From Haematobia irritans (taxonomy: Eukaryota; Arthropoda; Insecta; Diptera; Muscidae), in assembly GCF_050003625.1 (NCBI RefSeq), contig NC_134397.1:195507063-195571062 (forward strand): DNA of 64,000 bases. Direction: 5' to 3'. The position numbers and the translations under genes were made by a program. The notes beneath the pieces were generated by a model. It did no database searches. It had not been told where the DNA came from and was given only the letters and a program-made list of their open reading frames with translations. Below are positions 1 to 11,443 of this stretch, in pieces (the first letter of the stretch is position 1; every line of letters begins with the position of its first letter).

Positions 1-136
1 GCTCTATCTCACAAACTAATTGACTTACAGACGTCAAATTTGGACACGAATCATTTGATACTTTATAAAAATAATATGCATTTAATATTAGCGACGCCAT
101 CTATGTGTCAGGCCGGGGACTTATCAGCCAACCTGT
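1..136 (-). mobile_element. Himar1-like mariner, 5' end only, cut by window edge
   Basis: Read on the - strand, this segment begins with the terminal repeat ACAGGTTGGCTGATAAGTCC and matches the first ~135 bp of the mariner at 57525-58740 almost base for base, including the leader before its transposase. A TA dinucleotide at 137-138 abuts the terminus, as expected for mariner insertion. The body continues beyond the left edge, so its coding state is unknown. It is opposite in orientation to the copy at 57.5 kb. Confidence 0.9.
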
Positions 137-138
137 TA

Positions 139-420
139 ATCTTTTTTAACAAAATTTTATTTATATAGGAAATTTTGTCCAAATTTTTTATTTCTATAGA
201 CAATTTTGCCAAAGTTTTATTTCTATAGAAAATTTTGTCAAAATTTTATTTCTATAGGGAATTTTGTCAATATTCTATTTCTATAGATAATTTTGCCAAA
301 AATTTTATTTCTATTGAAAAATTTGCCAAAAATTTATTTCTAGAGAAAATATTGTCAACATTTTTTCTATAGAAAATTGTGTCAAAATTTTATTTCTCCA
401 TCAAAAATTCTACCCATCTA
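139..420 (+). repeat. 29-bp AT-rich minisatellite array (short)
   Basis: About nine degenerate copies of the unit (A)AAATTTTGTCAAAATTTT followed by ATTTCTATAG. This is the same unit as the large arrays later in the window. It starts directly after the mariner target TA, so the mariner inserted at the edge of, or into, this array. Confidence 0.9.
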
Positions 421-745
421 CAAAACAATAAAAAATATACAATTTCTGGTAGAATTCTACCAACTTTGACAACGTGTCTATCATCCAATGTTACTACTTG
501 AATATTTAAAAGTAAATTTTCTTTTCTAAAAACGTATAGAGCATTTTCTCAAAATTTTATTTCTATATAGAAAATTTTGTCAGAAGTTTAAAATTTTTTG
601 CAAGGTCTACCAAAACGTCAAGAATTCTACCATCTACAAAACAATGGAAAATCTACAATTTCTGGTAAAATTCTACCAACTATGACAACATGTCTACCAC
701 CCAATTCTACTAGTTGAATATTTAAAAGGAAATTTTCGCGTATAA
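403..745. repeat. Direct duplication of an AT-rich ~125-bp segment
   Basis: A segment starting AATTCTACC-ATCTACAAAACAAT and ending TTGAATATTTAAAAG occurs at about 403-525 and again at about 619-738, separated by one or two 29-bp units. Similar TCTACCAAAA / GGTAGAATTCTACCAAC text lies beside 29-bp arrays at 5.95, 7.17, 8.37 and 9.18 kb. It is probably the non-array part of the same repeat element. Nothing coding is seen at 745-915. Confidence 0.7.
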
Positions 746-915
746 ATACAAGGTGACCGAATTCCCATTTTCATATCTCCAGCATTTGGAAGACGATCAC
801 CAGTCTCTTGGTGTTGTGGTTCGAAATCTTGATCTTACTGCAGCTTCCTGGATTTGACAAAATTTTAATTTTTAAATTATTATTGATTTTCTACAGCAGA
901 GCCTCTTTCGTTATT

Positions 916-2598
916 AAAACAAGTATAAACGGCCGTAAGTTCGGCCAGGTCGAATCTTATGTACCCTCCACCATGGATTGCGTAGAAACTTCTACGAAAG
1001 ATTGTCATCCACAATCGAATTACTTGGGTTGTGGTATCTTAAATCGTTTTCTAAATTGTGAGTTAGTCCATATGTGGTATATATTAGACAATAAAGGTAT
1101 GTGTAGGTAAGTCTACAAATAATTACGAATCGATATAGACTTTTGCACGGTACATAGGGAGCCAGAATTGAAATATGGGGGTCGCTTATATGGGGGCTAT
1201 ATACAATTATTGATATGGACTAATTTTTGTGTGATTGGGGATCGATTTATCTGAGGGCTATATATAACTATAGACCGATATGGACCTAGTTAGGCATGGT
1301 TGTTAACGGCCATATACTAGCACAATGTACCAAATTTCAACTGACTCGGATGAAATTTGCTCCTCCAAGAGGCTCCAAAACCAAATCTCGGGATCGGTTT
1401 ATATGGGGGCTATATATGATTATGGACTGATATGGACCACTTTTGGCATGGTTGTTAAATATCATATACTACCACCACGTACAAAATTTCAACCAGATCG
1501 GATGAATTTTGCTTCTCCAAAAGGCACCGGAGGTCAAATCTGGGGATCGGTTTATATGGGTGCTATATATAATTATGGACTGATATGAACCAATTCCTGC
1601 ATGGTTGTTGGATACCATATACTAACATCACGTTGCAAATTTCAACCGGATCGGATGAATTTTGCTCCTCCAAGAGGCTCCGGAGAACAAATCTGTGGAA
1701 CGGTTTATATGGGGGCTATATATAATTATGGACCAATATGGACCAATTTTTGCGTGTTTGTTAGAGACCACATTCTTACACCATGTTCCAAATTTCAACC
1801 GGATCGGATGAATTTTGCTCCTCCAAGAGGCTCCGGAGGACAAATCTGGGGATCGATTTATATGGGGACTAGATATATTTATGGACCGATATGGACCAAT
1901 TCTTGCATGGTTGTTAGAGACCATATACTAACACCACGTACCAAATTTCAACCGGATCGGATGAATTTTGCTCCTCTAAGAGGCTCCGGAGGTCAAATCT
2001 GGGGATCGGCTTATATGGGGGCTATATATAATTATGGACCGATATGGACCAATTTTGACATGGTTGTTAGAGACAATATACTAACACCACGTACCAAATT
2101 TCAATCGGATCGAATGACTTTTGCTCCTCTAAGAGGCTCCGGAGGTCAAATCTGGGGATCGTTTTATATGGGGGCTATATATAATTATGGGCCGATGTGG
2201 ACCAATTTTTGCATGGTCATTAGAGAACATATACCAACACCATGTACCAAATTTCAGCCGGATCGGATGAAATTTGCTTCTCTTAGAGGCTCCGCAAGCC
2301 AAATCGGAGGACCGGTTTATATGGGGGCTATACGTAAAAGTGGACCGATATGGCCCATTTGCAATACCATCCGACCTACATCAATAACAACTACTTGTGC
2401 CAAGTTTCAAGTCGATAGCTTGTTTCGTTCGGAAGTTAGCGTGATTTCAACAGACGGACGGACATGCTCAGATCGACTCAGAATTTCACCACGACCCAGA
2501 ATATGTATACTTTATGGGGTCTTAGAGCAATATTTCGATTTGTTACAAACGGAATGACAAAGTTAATATACCCCCATCCTATGGTGGAGGGTATAAAA
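916..2598 (+). mobile_element. 153-bp-period terminal-repeat element, family A (complete)
   Basis: The element opens with AAACAAGTATAAACGGCCG and TACCCTCCACCATGG, and closes with CCTATGGTGGAGGGTATA, so its ends are imperfect inverted repeats. The interior is a head-to-tail tandem array. The landmark TTTATATGGGGGCTATA recurs at 1551, 1703, 1856, 2009, 2162 and 2315, giving a 152-153 bp period. Further copies are at 17.8-19.4 kb and 38.3-39.0 kb. Because 153 is divisible by three, the array stays open in one frame for over 300 codons. That frame has no sign of being a protein. No transposase is visible, so the element is non-autonomous. Confidence 0.8.
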
Positions 2599-3239
2599 AA
2601 AACTTGTCAAAAATGTATTGGGGATTTTTGTGAGGAATCTAAATTTAAATTGGGGATTTTTGGGGACGAAAATATCATAATTTGGGGACAAGAGCCGGAA
2701 AAATACTGGCAACACAGTAACTGATGTTCAAAAACCGGGTTTCTCCATTAACCGAAAATGCAAATTTTCCGCTATCCTGTTTCGGTTTGTATAATTGAAT
2801 ACTGTTAACGGGTATATGCTTTGGACTACATCTCTACATCCATCTCTAGCCACTACTTTTTCTCATTTTTCTGGGAAATATCCGGATACCATGACGAAAA
2901 AACGACTCGTCTTTTGATTTAATCCGCGAATCGTCGCAATTTTTGACTACCTCATTAGAACGAGAATGCCTTACCTCATTTATCGGAACAAGTAGTGGGT
3001 CATTTATCGGAAGGAGCAATGTCTGGACTATACGGCGGGTGAGATAGGACTCCCAAGTTAAGTGTTTCCGAATAAGTTTTTTAAAGACTTTTCTGTAAGT
3101 TATCGTCCTGATAAATCACCTTGCCTTTCCAAATATTATGGTCGTTGATCTGGCAATGTTAGGTTTAAAAGTCTCAATTGAGCTCGGTTCAAAGATGTGG
3201 TGATCGTTTTACCCGGTTGTAGCAGCTGATAGTATGAGA
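2599..3239. other. Unannotated intronic or upstream sequence
   Basis: Moderately AT-rich single-copy-looking sequence. No exon, RNA gene or repeat family was recognised here. It lies upstream of the first visible kinase exon, so it is probably intron. Confidence 0.5.
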
Positions 3240-3590
3240 GTTGTCTTTTATATTTCGGGTGTTACAATATGCCAACAATCTGGCAGCTCTATTGTAAAGC
3301 TTGACATTTTTGAGGTTACACGTACTATAAACGTTTGATATACGAGCGCTAATAAATGGAACTAAATCGTGAACATTTTCGTGCGATTATTTGTTACAAA
3401 TTTCGACGTGGATTAACTCAACAGCAGTGCATCGAATAACTTAATTAAATTTTTGGCTATGAAGCTCTGTCAAGGACTAGTGTTTATCGATGGTATGGCC
3501 AATTCAACCCAGGTCGTAGTTCACTCGAAGATGAATTTCGTGATGGTCGTCCAAAATCAGTTGTTGTTGTTCCGGAAACCATTCGAGTTG
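3240..3590 (+). pseudogene. Mariner transposase N-terminal relic
   Basis: From the ATG at 3356 the frame reads MELNREHFRAIICYKF, then RRGLTQQQ, YRWYGQFNPGR, EDEFRDGRPKS. This is the N-terminal helix-turn-helix region typical of mariner transposases. Two in-frame stops fall within 16 bases of each other, after QQQCIE, and the sequence ends after VVVVPETI, before any catalytic residue. The ~115 bp before the ATG looks like a mariner 5' leader, but that is inference. It is a dead 5' fragment in the intron just upstream of the kinase exon at 3764. Confidence 0.85.
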
Positions 3591-3763
3591 GATTCCATGG
3601 GAATTGCAAGTCTATTTACGATTTTTTTATAATTTCAATTAAAGTTAATTTATTTATCTATAATTTAATAAATTTCTCGAACTTGTAATGAAATTTTAAA
3701 TTAATTAGTTTTTGGTTTTATATAAACAAATAAAATAATTCGATTTTTGTTTATATTTGATAG

Positions 3764-4053
3764 GCATTTTACTTAACCGATTTATATGCTCCCGTTGGCA
3801 TGGAAGATGCCGCTTTGCAAGATCCAAATCCAGTTCTGAGTTTAAATCACATGGAGGGTAAACGACCAGCTATATTTCTTCGGTTTCAAGACAAGGACAA
3901 TGGATTTGTTCGTGTTTATCCTGGTAAATTGCAGTGCTCTCTGGAAGAGCCCTATGTTAGTGTTCCTGTCGATTCAACGACCACTATTAAGGATTTGATA
4001 CGTGATGCTCTTGATCGTTTTGGTTTACAGGATAATCCATTCGATGATTACAG
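3764..4053 (+). CDS. Dgk-theta: DGK-theta exon: start of Ras-associating-like region
   Basis: The exon begins after a TTTGATAG acceptor and reads AFYLTDLYAPVGMEDAAL, then AIFLRFQDKDNGFVRVYPG and YVSVPVDSTTTIKDLI, ending DNPFDDY plus two bases of an Arg codon before GTAATA. The YPG...VSVPV...TT.KDLI pattern fits the RA domain of DGK-theta. The methionine in VGMEDA is internal: the frame is open through the acceptor and continuous with upstream exons that are off the window. The codon split by the next intron is AG|A (Arg). Confidence 0.9.
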
Positions 4054-4117
4054 GTAATAATCGACTGACTACCATATGCCTGCGGAATGATTTAACGTTT
4101 TTTTTTTTATTTGTTAG

Positions 4118-4439
4118 ATGTTCCCAAGTATTATTAGATAGTGGTGTTACGGAACGCATTTTATCTTGGTCCGAACGTCCATGGAATATTATGAAACAAA
4201 TGGGCAAAGACTCTATACGTCAAATGGAATTGATGCGTTTCTATTTGCAACATCGTCAGGATCCCCATGGTCCGAATATTGCTTTATTCGTAGGCAATCT
4301 AGATCCTGGCAAATCGCAACGTAAATATGAAGATTTCCTCAATAAGTACTTAACAGAAGATAGTAAATTTACAAGTATTGGTCCCATATACTATGAATAT
4401 GGTTCATTGGTATTGACCTATGAAGATGCCCAAAAGGCG
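4118..4439 (+). CDS. Dgk-theta: DGK-theta exon: RA domain end and linker
   Basis: The exon follows a 64-bp intron with a T-rich tract and TTGTTAG acceptor, and ends AAGGCG|GTAAGT. It reads CSQVLLDSGVTERILSWSER, then MKQMGKDSIRQMELMRFYL and NIALFVGNLDPGKSQRKYED, ending TYEDAQKA. The segment NIALFVGNLDPG resembles the vertebrate DGK-theta stretch with FVGGLPPG, in the region between the RA domain and the catalytic domain. No catalytic residues are expected here. Confidence 0.9.
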
Positions 4440-4508
4440 GTAAGTAATGTCATTTTCTTTTTATATCATCCAAAATTGGAATTTCTCATTGATTGCTTTT
4501 AATTTTAG

Positions 4509-4738
4509 GTTCGAGCTTTCTATATACTACGTGAAGTCCGTTGGGATGGCAAAGATTTATTGGTAATGCTATTGCCAAATATTGAACCAAGTATGGTGCC
4601 ATCCGATATAAATCCCTTGCTGGTATTTGTAAATGTAAAATCTGGCGGCTGTCAGGGCTTGGAGTTGATATCAAACTTTAGGAAACTTTTGAATCCGTTT
4701 CAGGTATTCAATCTTGAAAATGGTGGACCATTACCAGG
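4509..4738 (+). CDS. Dgk-theta: DGK-theta exon: start of catalytic domain
   Basis: The exon starts after AATTTTAG with [18 protein letters not shown] and [18 protein letters not shown], then enters the DAGK catalytic domain with [11 protein letters not shown] and [20 protein letters not shown]. The donor is CCAGG|GTAAGT, phase 2 (GG|A, Gly). The N(V/P)KSGG motif is characteristic of DGK and sphingosine-kinase folds. The 69-bp intron before it contrasts with the 6.2-kb repeat-filled intron after it. Confidence 0.92.
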
Positions 4739-5144
4739 GTAAGTATCATACAGGGGAGAATTACCGAAAAACGACGAATTAATGTTCAAGTTCGATTTGA
4801 ACATGTGGAAAGAGTAGGCATCAGAGAACTTCAAAAAAAAAAATGATTTTTAAAAATGATTTTTTAAAAAAATGATTTAAAAAAATGATTTTTTTTTAAA
4901 TGAATTTTTAATCGAGTCCATGCCTGTAGAACCTACTGCAGTGAGACTCGTCCATTTGCTTAGTACGTCCACATAGGGATGATCTTTAACTAAAATGTGC
5001 TCTCAGAGAAACTGGGTAATAAGTTTTTGAAATTGGGTTTGGCAGAGCAAGAATATTGGGGTTCCAGATGAGTGAGTCGTCTGTCACGCTGCTATTATTC
5101 GTAATTTAAAATTTAGGCATATAACTGCCTCACTTGTCTGACCT
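4739..5144. other. Intron start, no feature
   Basis: Intronic sequence with a poly-A/T-rich patch near 4835-4910. No repeat family or coding segment was recognised. Confidence 0.5.
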
Positions 5145-5412
5145 ACCCAGTAAAAAAAGCTTCGCCAAAAAAGTAGTGAAATTATTCTTTGTGGATCCGG
5201 AAGTAGTGCAAAATTGGCGCAGAAGCGATGAATTTAACATGGGCTTGTCATAGGGCGGATGAAATTGCATCACTTCTTACTCTGTGCTTCCAATTCCGTG
5301 TTTTGGATGTGAATTAAAAATATTGTCATATTTTGACAAATAAATAATTTTTATGATTTTTAATGCATTCTAACACATGTCCGAAACGTTTGAATTAAAA
5401 TATTCTGAACAA
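5145..5412. repeat. Half copy of a foldback element
   Basis: The text GCCAAAAAAGTAGTGAA, GGATCCGGAAGTAGTGCAAA, AACATGGGCTTGTCATAGG and TGATTTTTAATGCATTCTAA matches the right arm of the foldback at 12.3-15.0 kb (14.43-14.70 kb). Only one arm is present. The next stretch, 5413-5619, holds nothing recognisable. Confidence 0.75.
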
Positions 5413-5619
5413 TTCGCAATATTTCTTGAATGGATTTAGATTTTTTTATCACGGCTACCGCTAGAGTATCCCCATGAATACCACCTGACCTAGAAGATTT
5501 CATTTATAACTCTAATCATAGAGCTCATAATGATGATGGCTGATATGTAATGCAACAAAGTAAAGCGCTATAATTTTTACTTTTTTAATGTTATTGTTGT
5601 GGATATAATATTAAATTAT

Positions 5620-8600
5620 AGACTATAGAAAATTTTGTCAAATTTTTTTTTTTCTATAGAAAATTTTGTCAAAATTTTACATCAATAGAAAATTTTGTCA
5701 AAATTTTATCTCTAAAGAAAATTTTGTCCAAATTTTAATTCTATAGAAAATTTTGTCAAAATTTTGTTTATATAGAAATTTTGTCAAAATTTGATTTATA
5801 TAGAATATTTTGTTAAAACTAGATTTTTATAAATTTTTTTCAAAATTTTACTTCTATAGAAACTTTTGTCAAAATTTTATTTCTATAGAAAATTTCGTCA
5901 AAATTATATTTCTATAGAAAATTTTGTCAACATTTTATTTCTATATGGGAGAGGAATATTTTGCAAAATCTACCAAAACACCATATATTCTACCAAAAAT
6001 AAAGAATCTACCATTTTTGGGAGAATTTTACCAACTGCGACAACCATGCCTAGAAATTCATCAAAATACTGCAGAGCACAAAAAAGTCTATAATTTTAGT
6101 TCTATAGAAAATTTTGTCAAAATTTGATTTATATAGAACATTTTGTCAAAATTTTATTTCTATAGAAAATTTTGTCAACACTTTATTTCTGTACAAAATG
6201 TTGTCAAAATTTTATATTGATAGAAAATATTCTCAAAATTTGATTTCTATAGAAAATTTTGTCAAAATGTTATTTCTGTAAAAAATACTGTAAAAATTTT
6301 ATTTCTATAGACAATTTTTTCAAAATTTTATTTCTATAAAAAAACTTGTCAACTTTTTATTTCTATAGAAAATGTTGTCAAAATTTTAATTCTATAGATT
6401 TTTTTTCGAAATTTTATTTCCACAGAAAATTTTGTTAAAATTTTATTTCTGTAGAAAATTTCGTCAAAATTTTATTTCTATAGAAAATTTTGTCACAATT
6501 TTATTTCTATAGAAAATTTTTTTTAAAATTTGATTTTTATAGAAAATTTTTAAAAATTTTATTTCTGTTGTCAAAATTTTGTTGATATAAATATAAATTT
6601 TGTTAAAATGAGATTTTTATAAACATTTTTTCAAAATTTTACTGCTGTAGAAACTTTTGTCAAAATTTTATTTCTCTAGAAAATTTCGTCAAAATTTTAT
6701 TTCCACAGAATATTTTTTTTTTAATTTTATTTCCACAGAATATTTTTTTTAAATTTTATTTCTATAGAAAATTTTGCCAAAATTTTATCTCTAAAGAAAA
6801 TTTTTTCAAAATTTTATTTCTATCGAAAATTTTGTCAAAATTTTATTTCTATAGAAAATTTTGTCAAAATTTTTTTTTTCTATAGAAAATTTTGTCAAAA
6901 TTTTACATCTATAGAAAATTTTGTCAAAATTTTATCTCTAAAGAAAATTTTGTCCAAATTTTAATTCTATAGAAAATTTTGTCAAAATTTTGTTTATATA
7001 GAAAATTTTGTCAAAATTTGATTTATATAGAATATTTTGTTAAAACTAGATTTTTATAATTTTTTTTCAAAATTTTACTTCTATAGAAACTTTTGTCAAA
7101 ATTTTATTTCTATAGAAAATTTCGTCAAAATTATATTTCTATAGAAAATTTTGTCAACATTTTATTTCTATATGGGAGAGGAATATTTTGCAAAATCTAC
7201 CAAAACACCATATATTCTACCAAAAATAAAGAATCTACCATTTTTGGGAGAATTTTACCAACTGCGACAACCATGCCTAGAAATTCATCAAAATACTGCA
7301 GAGCACAAAAAAGTCTATAATTTTAGTTCTATAGAAAATTTTGTCAAAATTTGATTTATATAGAACATTTTGTCAAAATTTTATTTCTATAGAAAATTTT
7401 GTCAACACTTTATTTCTGTACAAAATGTTGTCAAAATTTTATATTGATAGAAAATATTCTCAAAATTTGATTTCTATAGAAAATTTTGTCAAAATGTTAT
7501 TTCTGTAAAAAATACTGTAAAAATTTTATTTCTATAGACAATTTTTTCAAAATTTTATTTCTATAAAAAAACATGTCAACATTTTATTTCTATAGAAAAT
7601 GTTGTCAAAATTTTAATTCTATAGATTTTTTTTCGAAATTTTATTTCCACAGAAAATTTTGTTAAAATTTTATTTCTGTAGAAAATTTCGTCAAAATTTT
7701 ATTTCTATAGAAAATTTTGTCACAATTTTATTTCTATACAAAATTTTTTTTAAATTAGATTTTTATAGAAAATTTTTTTAAATTTTATTTCTGTTGTCAA
7801 AATTTTGTTGATATAAATATAAATTTTGTTAAAATGAGATTTTTATAAACATTTTTTCAAAATTTTACTGCTGTAGAAACTTTTGTTAAAATTTTATTTC
7901 TCTAGAAAATTTCGTCAAAATTTTATTTCCACAGAATATTTTTTGTTAATTTTATTTCCACAGAATATTTTTTTTAATTTTATTTCTATAGAAAATTTTG
8001 CCAAAATTTTATCTCTAAAGAAAATTTTTTCAAAATTTTATTTCTATAGAAAATTTTGTCAAAATTTTTTTTCTATAGAAAATTTTGTCAAAATTTTTTT
8101 TCTATAGAAAATTTTGTCAAAATTTTATCTCTAAAGAAAATTTTCTCAAAATTTTATTTCTATAGAAAATTTTGTCAAAATTTTGTTTATATAGAAAATT
8201 TTGTAAAAATTTGATTTATATAGAATATTTTGTTAAAATTAGATTTTTATATTTTTTTTTTTAAATTTTACTGCTATAGAAACTTTTGTCAAAATTTTAT
8301 TTCTATAGAAAATTTCGTCAAAATTATATTTCTATAGAAAATTTTGTCAAATTTTTATTTCTATATGGGAGAGGAATATTTTGCAAAATCTACCAAAACA
8401 TCATATATTCTACCAAAAATTAAAGAATCTACCATTTTTGGGAGAATTTTACCTACTGCGACAACCATGCCTAGAAATTCATCAAAATACTGCAGAGCAC
8501 GATAGTAGCTCTGCGTTATTTTGGCCCATTCCCGGCAAAATGCCGTCTTGAGATGTGTCTATCATCTCAATACGGCATATTTTTGACCAGCATTAGTCTT

Positions 8601-9530
8601 CAAAGTGCTTCAGACGCAAAAGTCGGATTCACATCCGAAGATTTTAGTAACATTGTGGGGTACAAATGAATCGAGGAACCTCTTTTTTAAACCATTCTTG
8701 GTTTGTGTTTTTTTGTTAATTTTGTCAAAATTTTATTTCCACAGAATATTTTTTGTTAATTTTATTTTCACAGAATATTTTTTTTAATTTTATTTCTATA
8801 GAAAATTTTGTCAAAATTTTATCTCTAAAGAAAATTTTGTCAAAATTTTATTTCTATAGAAAATTTTGTCAAAATTTTTTTTCTATAGAAAATTTTGTCA
8901 AAATTTTATATCTATAGAAAATTTTGTCAAAATTTTATCTCTAAAGAAAATTTTGTCAAAATTTTATTTCTATAGAAAATTTTGTCAAAATTTTGTTTAT
9001 ATAGAAAATTTTGTCAAAATTTGATTTATATAGAATATTTTGTTAAAATTAGATTTTTATAATTTTTTTTTTCAAAATTTTACTGCTATAGAAACTTTTG
9101 TCAAAATTTTATTTCTATAGAAAATTTCGTCAAAATTATATTTCTATAGAAAATTTTGTCAAAATTTTATTTCTATATGGGAGAGGAATATTTTGCAAAA
9201 TCTACCAAAACATCATATATTCTACAAAAAAGTAAAGAATCTACCATTTTTGGGAGAATTTTACCTACTGTGACAACCATGCCTAGAAATTCATCAAAAT
9301 ACTGTAGAGCACGATAGTAGCTCTCCGTTTTTTTGGCCCATTCCTGGCAAAATGCCGTCTTGGGATGTGTCTATCATCTCAATACGGCATATTTTTGACC
9401 AGCATTAGTCTTCAAAGTGCTTCAGACGCAAAAGTCGGATTCACATCCGAAGATTTTAGTAACATTGTGGGGTACAAATGAATCGAGGAACCTCTTTTTT
9501 AAACCATTCTTGGTTTGTGCGTGTGTCTGC
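5620..9530 (+). repeat. 29-bp minisatellite in four higher-order copies
   Basis: Dense copies of the 29-bp unit are organised into long repeats. The landmark GGGAGAGGAATATTTTGCAA occurs at 5947, 7174, 8367 and 9179, giving periods of 1227, 1193 and 812 bp. The first two copies encode the same 75 and 67 residues in the landmark region, so that duplication is recent. The third and fourth copies carry an extra tail (CAGAGCACGATAGTAGCTCT onwards, 8498-8700 and 9312-9520) that contains a scrap of a Tc1-like transposase. Short frames rich in Phe, Ile, Lys and Tyr are by-products of the repeat. Confidence 0.92.
8570..8720 (-). pseudogene. Tc1-like transposase scrap (duplicated end)
   Basis: On the - strand this reads NQEWFKKEVPRFIC and then SSDVNPTFASEAL. 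It resembles the region around the third catalytic Asp of Tc1-like transposases (typically NQEWLK...PRFIS...SPDLNPLDFS). The same ~230 bp is found again at about 9390-9520. It was carried here by the higher-order duplication. Confidence 0.65.
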
Positions 9531-10038
9531 GGCTAAAATGTTTGTCTTTCCGAGGCTTTATTACTGTCTTTAGGACATTTCCCAAATAATAATTGACATC
9601 TTTTTTGACCATACGGCCGATGAATACCATCGGAGAGCGATTATCTGGCTCACACCATTATCATCGATGGAGCTTGAGATATGGTGATCAATCGAAGCAG
9701 TGTATATTTCCAGATGACCTCTTTGACAGGGAAACTCGATCATTTTGTTTGTTCACAAACTGCTCAATTTGTAATGGCGACTCATCGGAGAAACCCAAAT
9801 TCGGTTCCTAGCCACTTTTATGTAAGCGAAGCAACTTGGCTTGGCTCTTGTATTGCATCCGTTCTCGCGATCTGTTCTGATCACGGACGAGGTTTCTACC
9901 ACTGTAGCGTGGATTTCGATCAAATGTGGCCCTCACTTTGGGATCATTTCTTGTGTTGTTATCGTTTTTCTCGTCCACTGTTTGTGCCCGTTGCAACACT
10001 GCCAGCGTTATGGTAGCCTCTTGTGGTTTTCTAGCCAT
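9380..10038 (-). pseudogene. Tc1-like transposase relic
   Basis: On the - strand an ATG at 10038 gives MARKPQEATITLAVLQRAQ, then NDPKVRATFDRNPRYSGR and SRERMQYKSQAKLLRLHKSG, resembling the N-terminal DNA-binding region of Tc1-like transposases. Further 3', short blocks in shifting frames (VCEQTK, YTASIDHH, ALRWYSSAVWSKK, DKHFSRR, NQEWFKKEVPRFIC) fall in the order expected for the catalytic part. Stops and frameshifts separate the blocks, so it is inactive. Confidence 0.75.
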
Positions 10039-10329
10039 ATATAAAGCAATAAGACCACAACCACATTTAAATTCCATAAGAAAGAACTTTATTTCTGAAT
10101 GCAATAGATCAAAATGTTTTTTTTTAGATTGTAAAAAATAAAAAGAACTATCACTGGAATAAATCTCTCAGACGGGCATTTTAGAAATGATAGCAACCTG
10201 AAGTTGGTTGTAATACATATCAGCCTTATTTGGGACCGCAGGGGGTGCTGCCTTAGCAACAGGAAGGATCTTGAACTCCCCCATGAAAATGATCTCGGTT
10301 ATAACTTCGTGTCGCTCGTTTGTTCACTA

Positions 10330-10541
10330 CACCCAGAGAAGGAATATAATCACCTGTTAGAGCAAAATGTTATTTTTGGAAATGATGAACTCTGACGTTA
10401 TATATCCGATTTCGACAACAATTTTATGTTGGGTAAGAAACCAATATTTTTGGGCCAAAAATGTTCCATGTTCTCCATCCAAAAATAACATTTTCATTTA
10501 GGTGATGAGGTGATCATATTTTTTCTCCGCGGACACACAAT
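10330..10541. mobile_element. Palindromic MITE family P, degenerate copy
   Basis: It begins CACCCAGAGAAGGAATATAA after a TA and ends GGTGATCATATTTTTTCTCC. Inside are the family words GAGCAAAATGTTATTTTTGG and CAAAAATAACATTTTCATT. A further half copy (CACCAAGAAAAGGAATATGA) lies at about 10591-10650. The better copy is at 26254-26492. Confidence 0.75.
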
Positions 10542-10894
10542 GGTGCTACTCTGTTCTCCACTGACCGGTCAATTGTCTTGTCTGTAATCTACACCAAGAA
10601 AAGGAATATGATGACCCCAAGAGCATAATGTGACTTTTCCACGGGGAACAGAAAATGAAATATCGATATCGACATCGGGCAGCCTAAAATATCCGGCGGT
10701 GTCTAAGCTCGGCGTAACCTATTTCGCTTAAATTCGGCAAAATGCATTTTTAATTTCTCAAAAAGCTCCGGAAACCTCGTTCACATTCATTTCCATTTTT
10801 TCCGTTCCGATTCATTTCCATTTTTAATTTCAATCTTTTTAAGAAAATATTTCTTATCGAATTATTTCAACTACGTTTAATTCTTTACTTTCAG

Positions 10895-11043
10895 ATTATA
10901 TGTATTTCGACATATACCGCATTATAAAATTCTTGTTTGCGGTGGTGATGGTACCGTCGGTTGGGTACTTCAATGCTTGGATAATGTAGGTCAGGATTCA
11001 GAATGTTCCAGTCCACCATGTGCCATTTTACCTTTGGGAACCG
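10895..11043 (+). CDS. Dgk-theta: DGK-theta exon: catalytic glycine-rich GGDGT motif
   Basis: The acceptor is TTACTTTCAG. The exon reads [30 protein letters not shown], then [10 protein letters not shown] and one base of the next Gly, ending at GGAACCG|GTAAGA. GGDGT is the ATP-binding glycine motif of diacylglycerol kinases; its middle residues are required for catalysis in the family. The following PLGTGND motif is split by a 400-bp intron. Nothing looks damaged. Confidence 0.95.
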
Positions 11044-11133
11044 GTAAGAATCTTTGCAGGAAAAAATAGCAATTATGGAATTGTTGTAAAATACACTTGT
11101 ATTACTTTCACAAATTAAAATTAAAAAATTATC

Positions 11134-11372
11134 CACGCAAAAAAAAATATATTTTTTTTGGATTCAATCACGAACTTTGTTGATCCAATCAATTTTTAAT
11201 TGCAAATCCAATAAAAAAAAATTAATTGATAAAATTAAAAATCTATTTGATCCAACTGATTGATGTGTGATGGACTTTTGCTTTGATTAAATAATTTATA
11301 GAATTATTCAATTAATAATTTGATTAAATTTTTTTTTAACTGAAAAAATATTGGTGATATTTATTTTCTGTG
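11134..11372 (+). mobile_element. Palindromic AT-rich MITE family Q, copy 1
   Basis: The ends are CACGCAAAAAA and TTTTCTGTG. Inside it carries the family words GATTCAATCACGAA, TTGATCCAATCAATTTTTAA and TGATTAAATAA. It is related to the copies at 16251-16540, 16577-16864 and 17487-17773. It lies inside the short intron between the two glycine-motif exons. Confidence 0.75.
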
Positions 11373-11443
11373 CATAATTTGTTCATTAAATATTAAATAA
11401 ATCTACATTAATATTTATTTACTTAACCCTTCGTTATCGCTAG

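Noticed and set aside
1601..2557. A 318-codon + strand frame
   Set aside because: It is the in-frame translation of the 153-bp tandem repeat (153 is a multiple of three). The repeated VYMGAIYNYGPIWTNF strings mirror the DNA repeat.
4002..4502. A 166-codon frame read straight through the introns
   Set aside because: It spans intron 4054-4117 and runs into the intron after 4439. The spliced reading matches DGK-theta.
5620..9530. CRISPR array
   Set aside because: The repeats are AT-rich 29-mers without unique spacers, in a eukaryotic gene intron.
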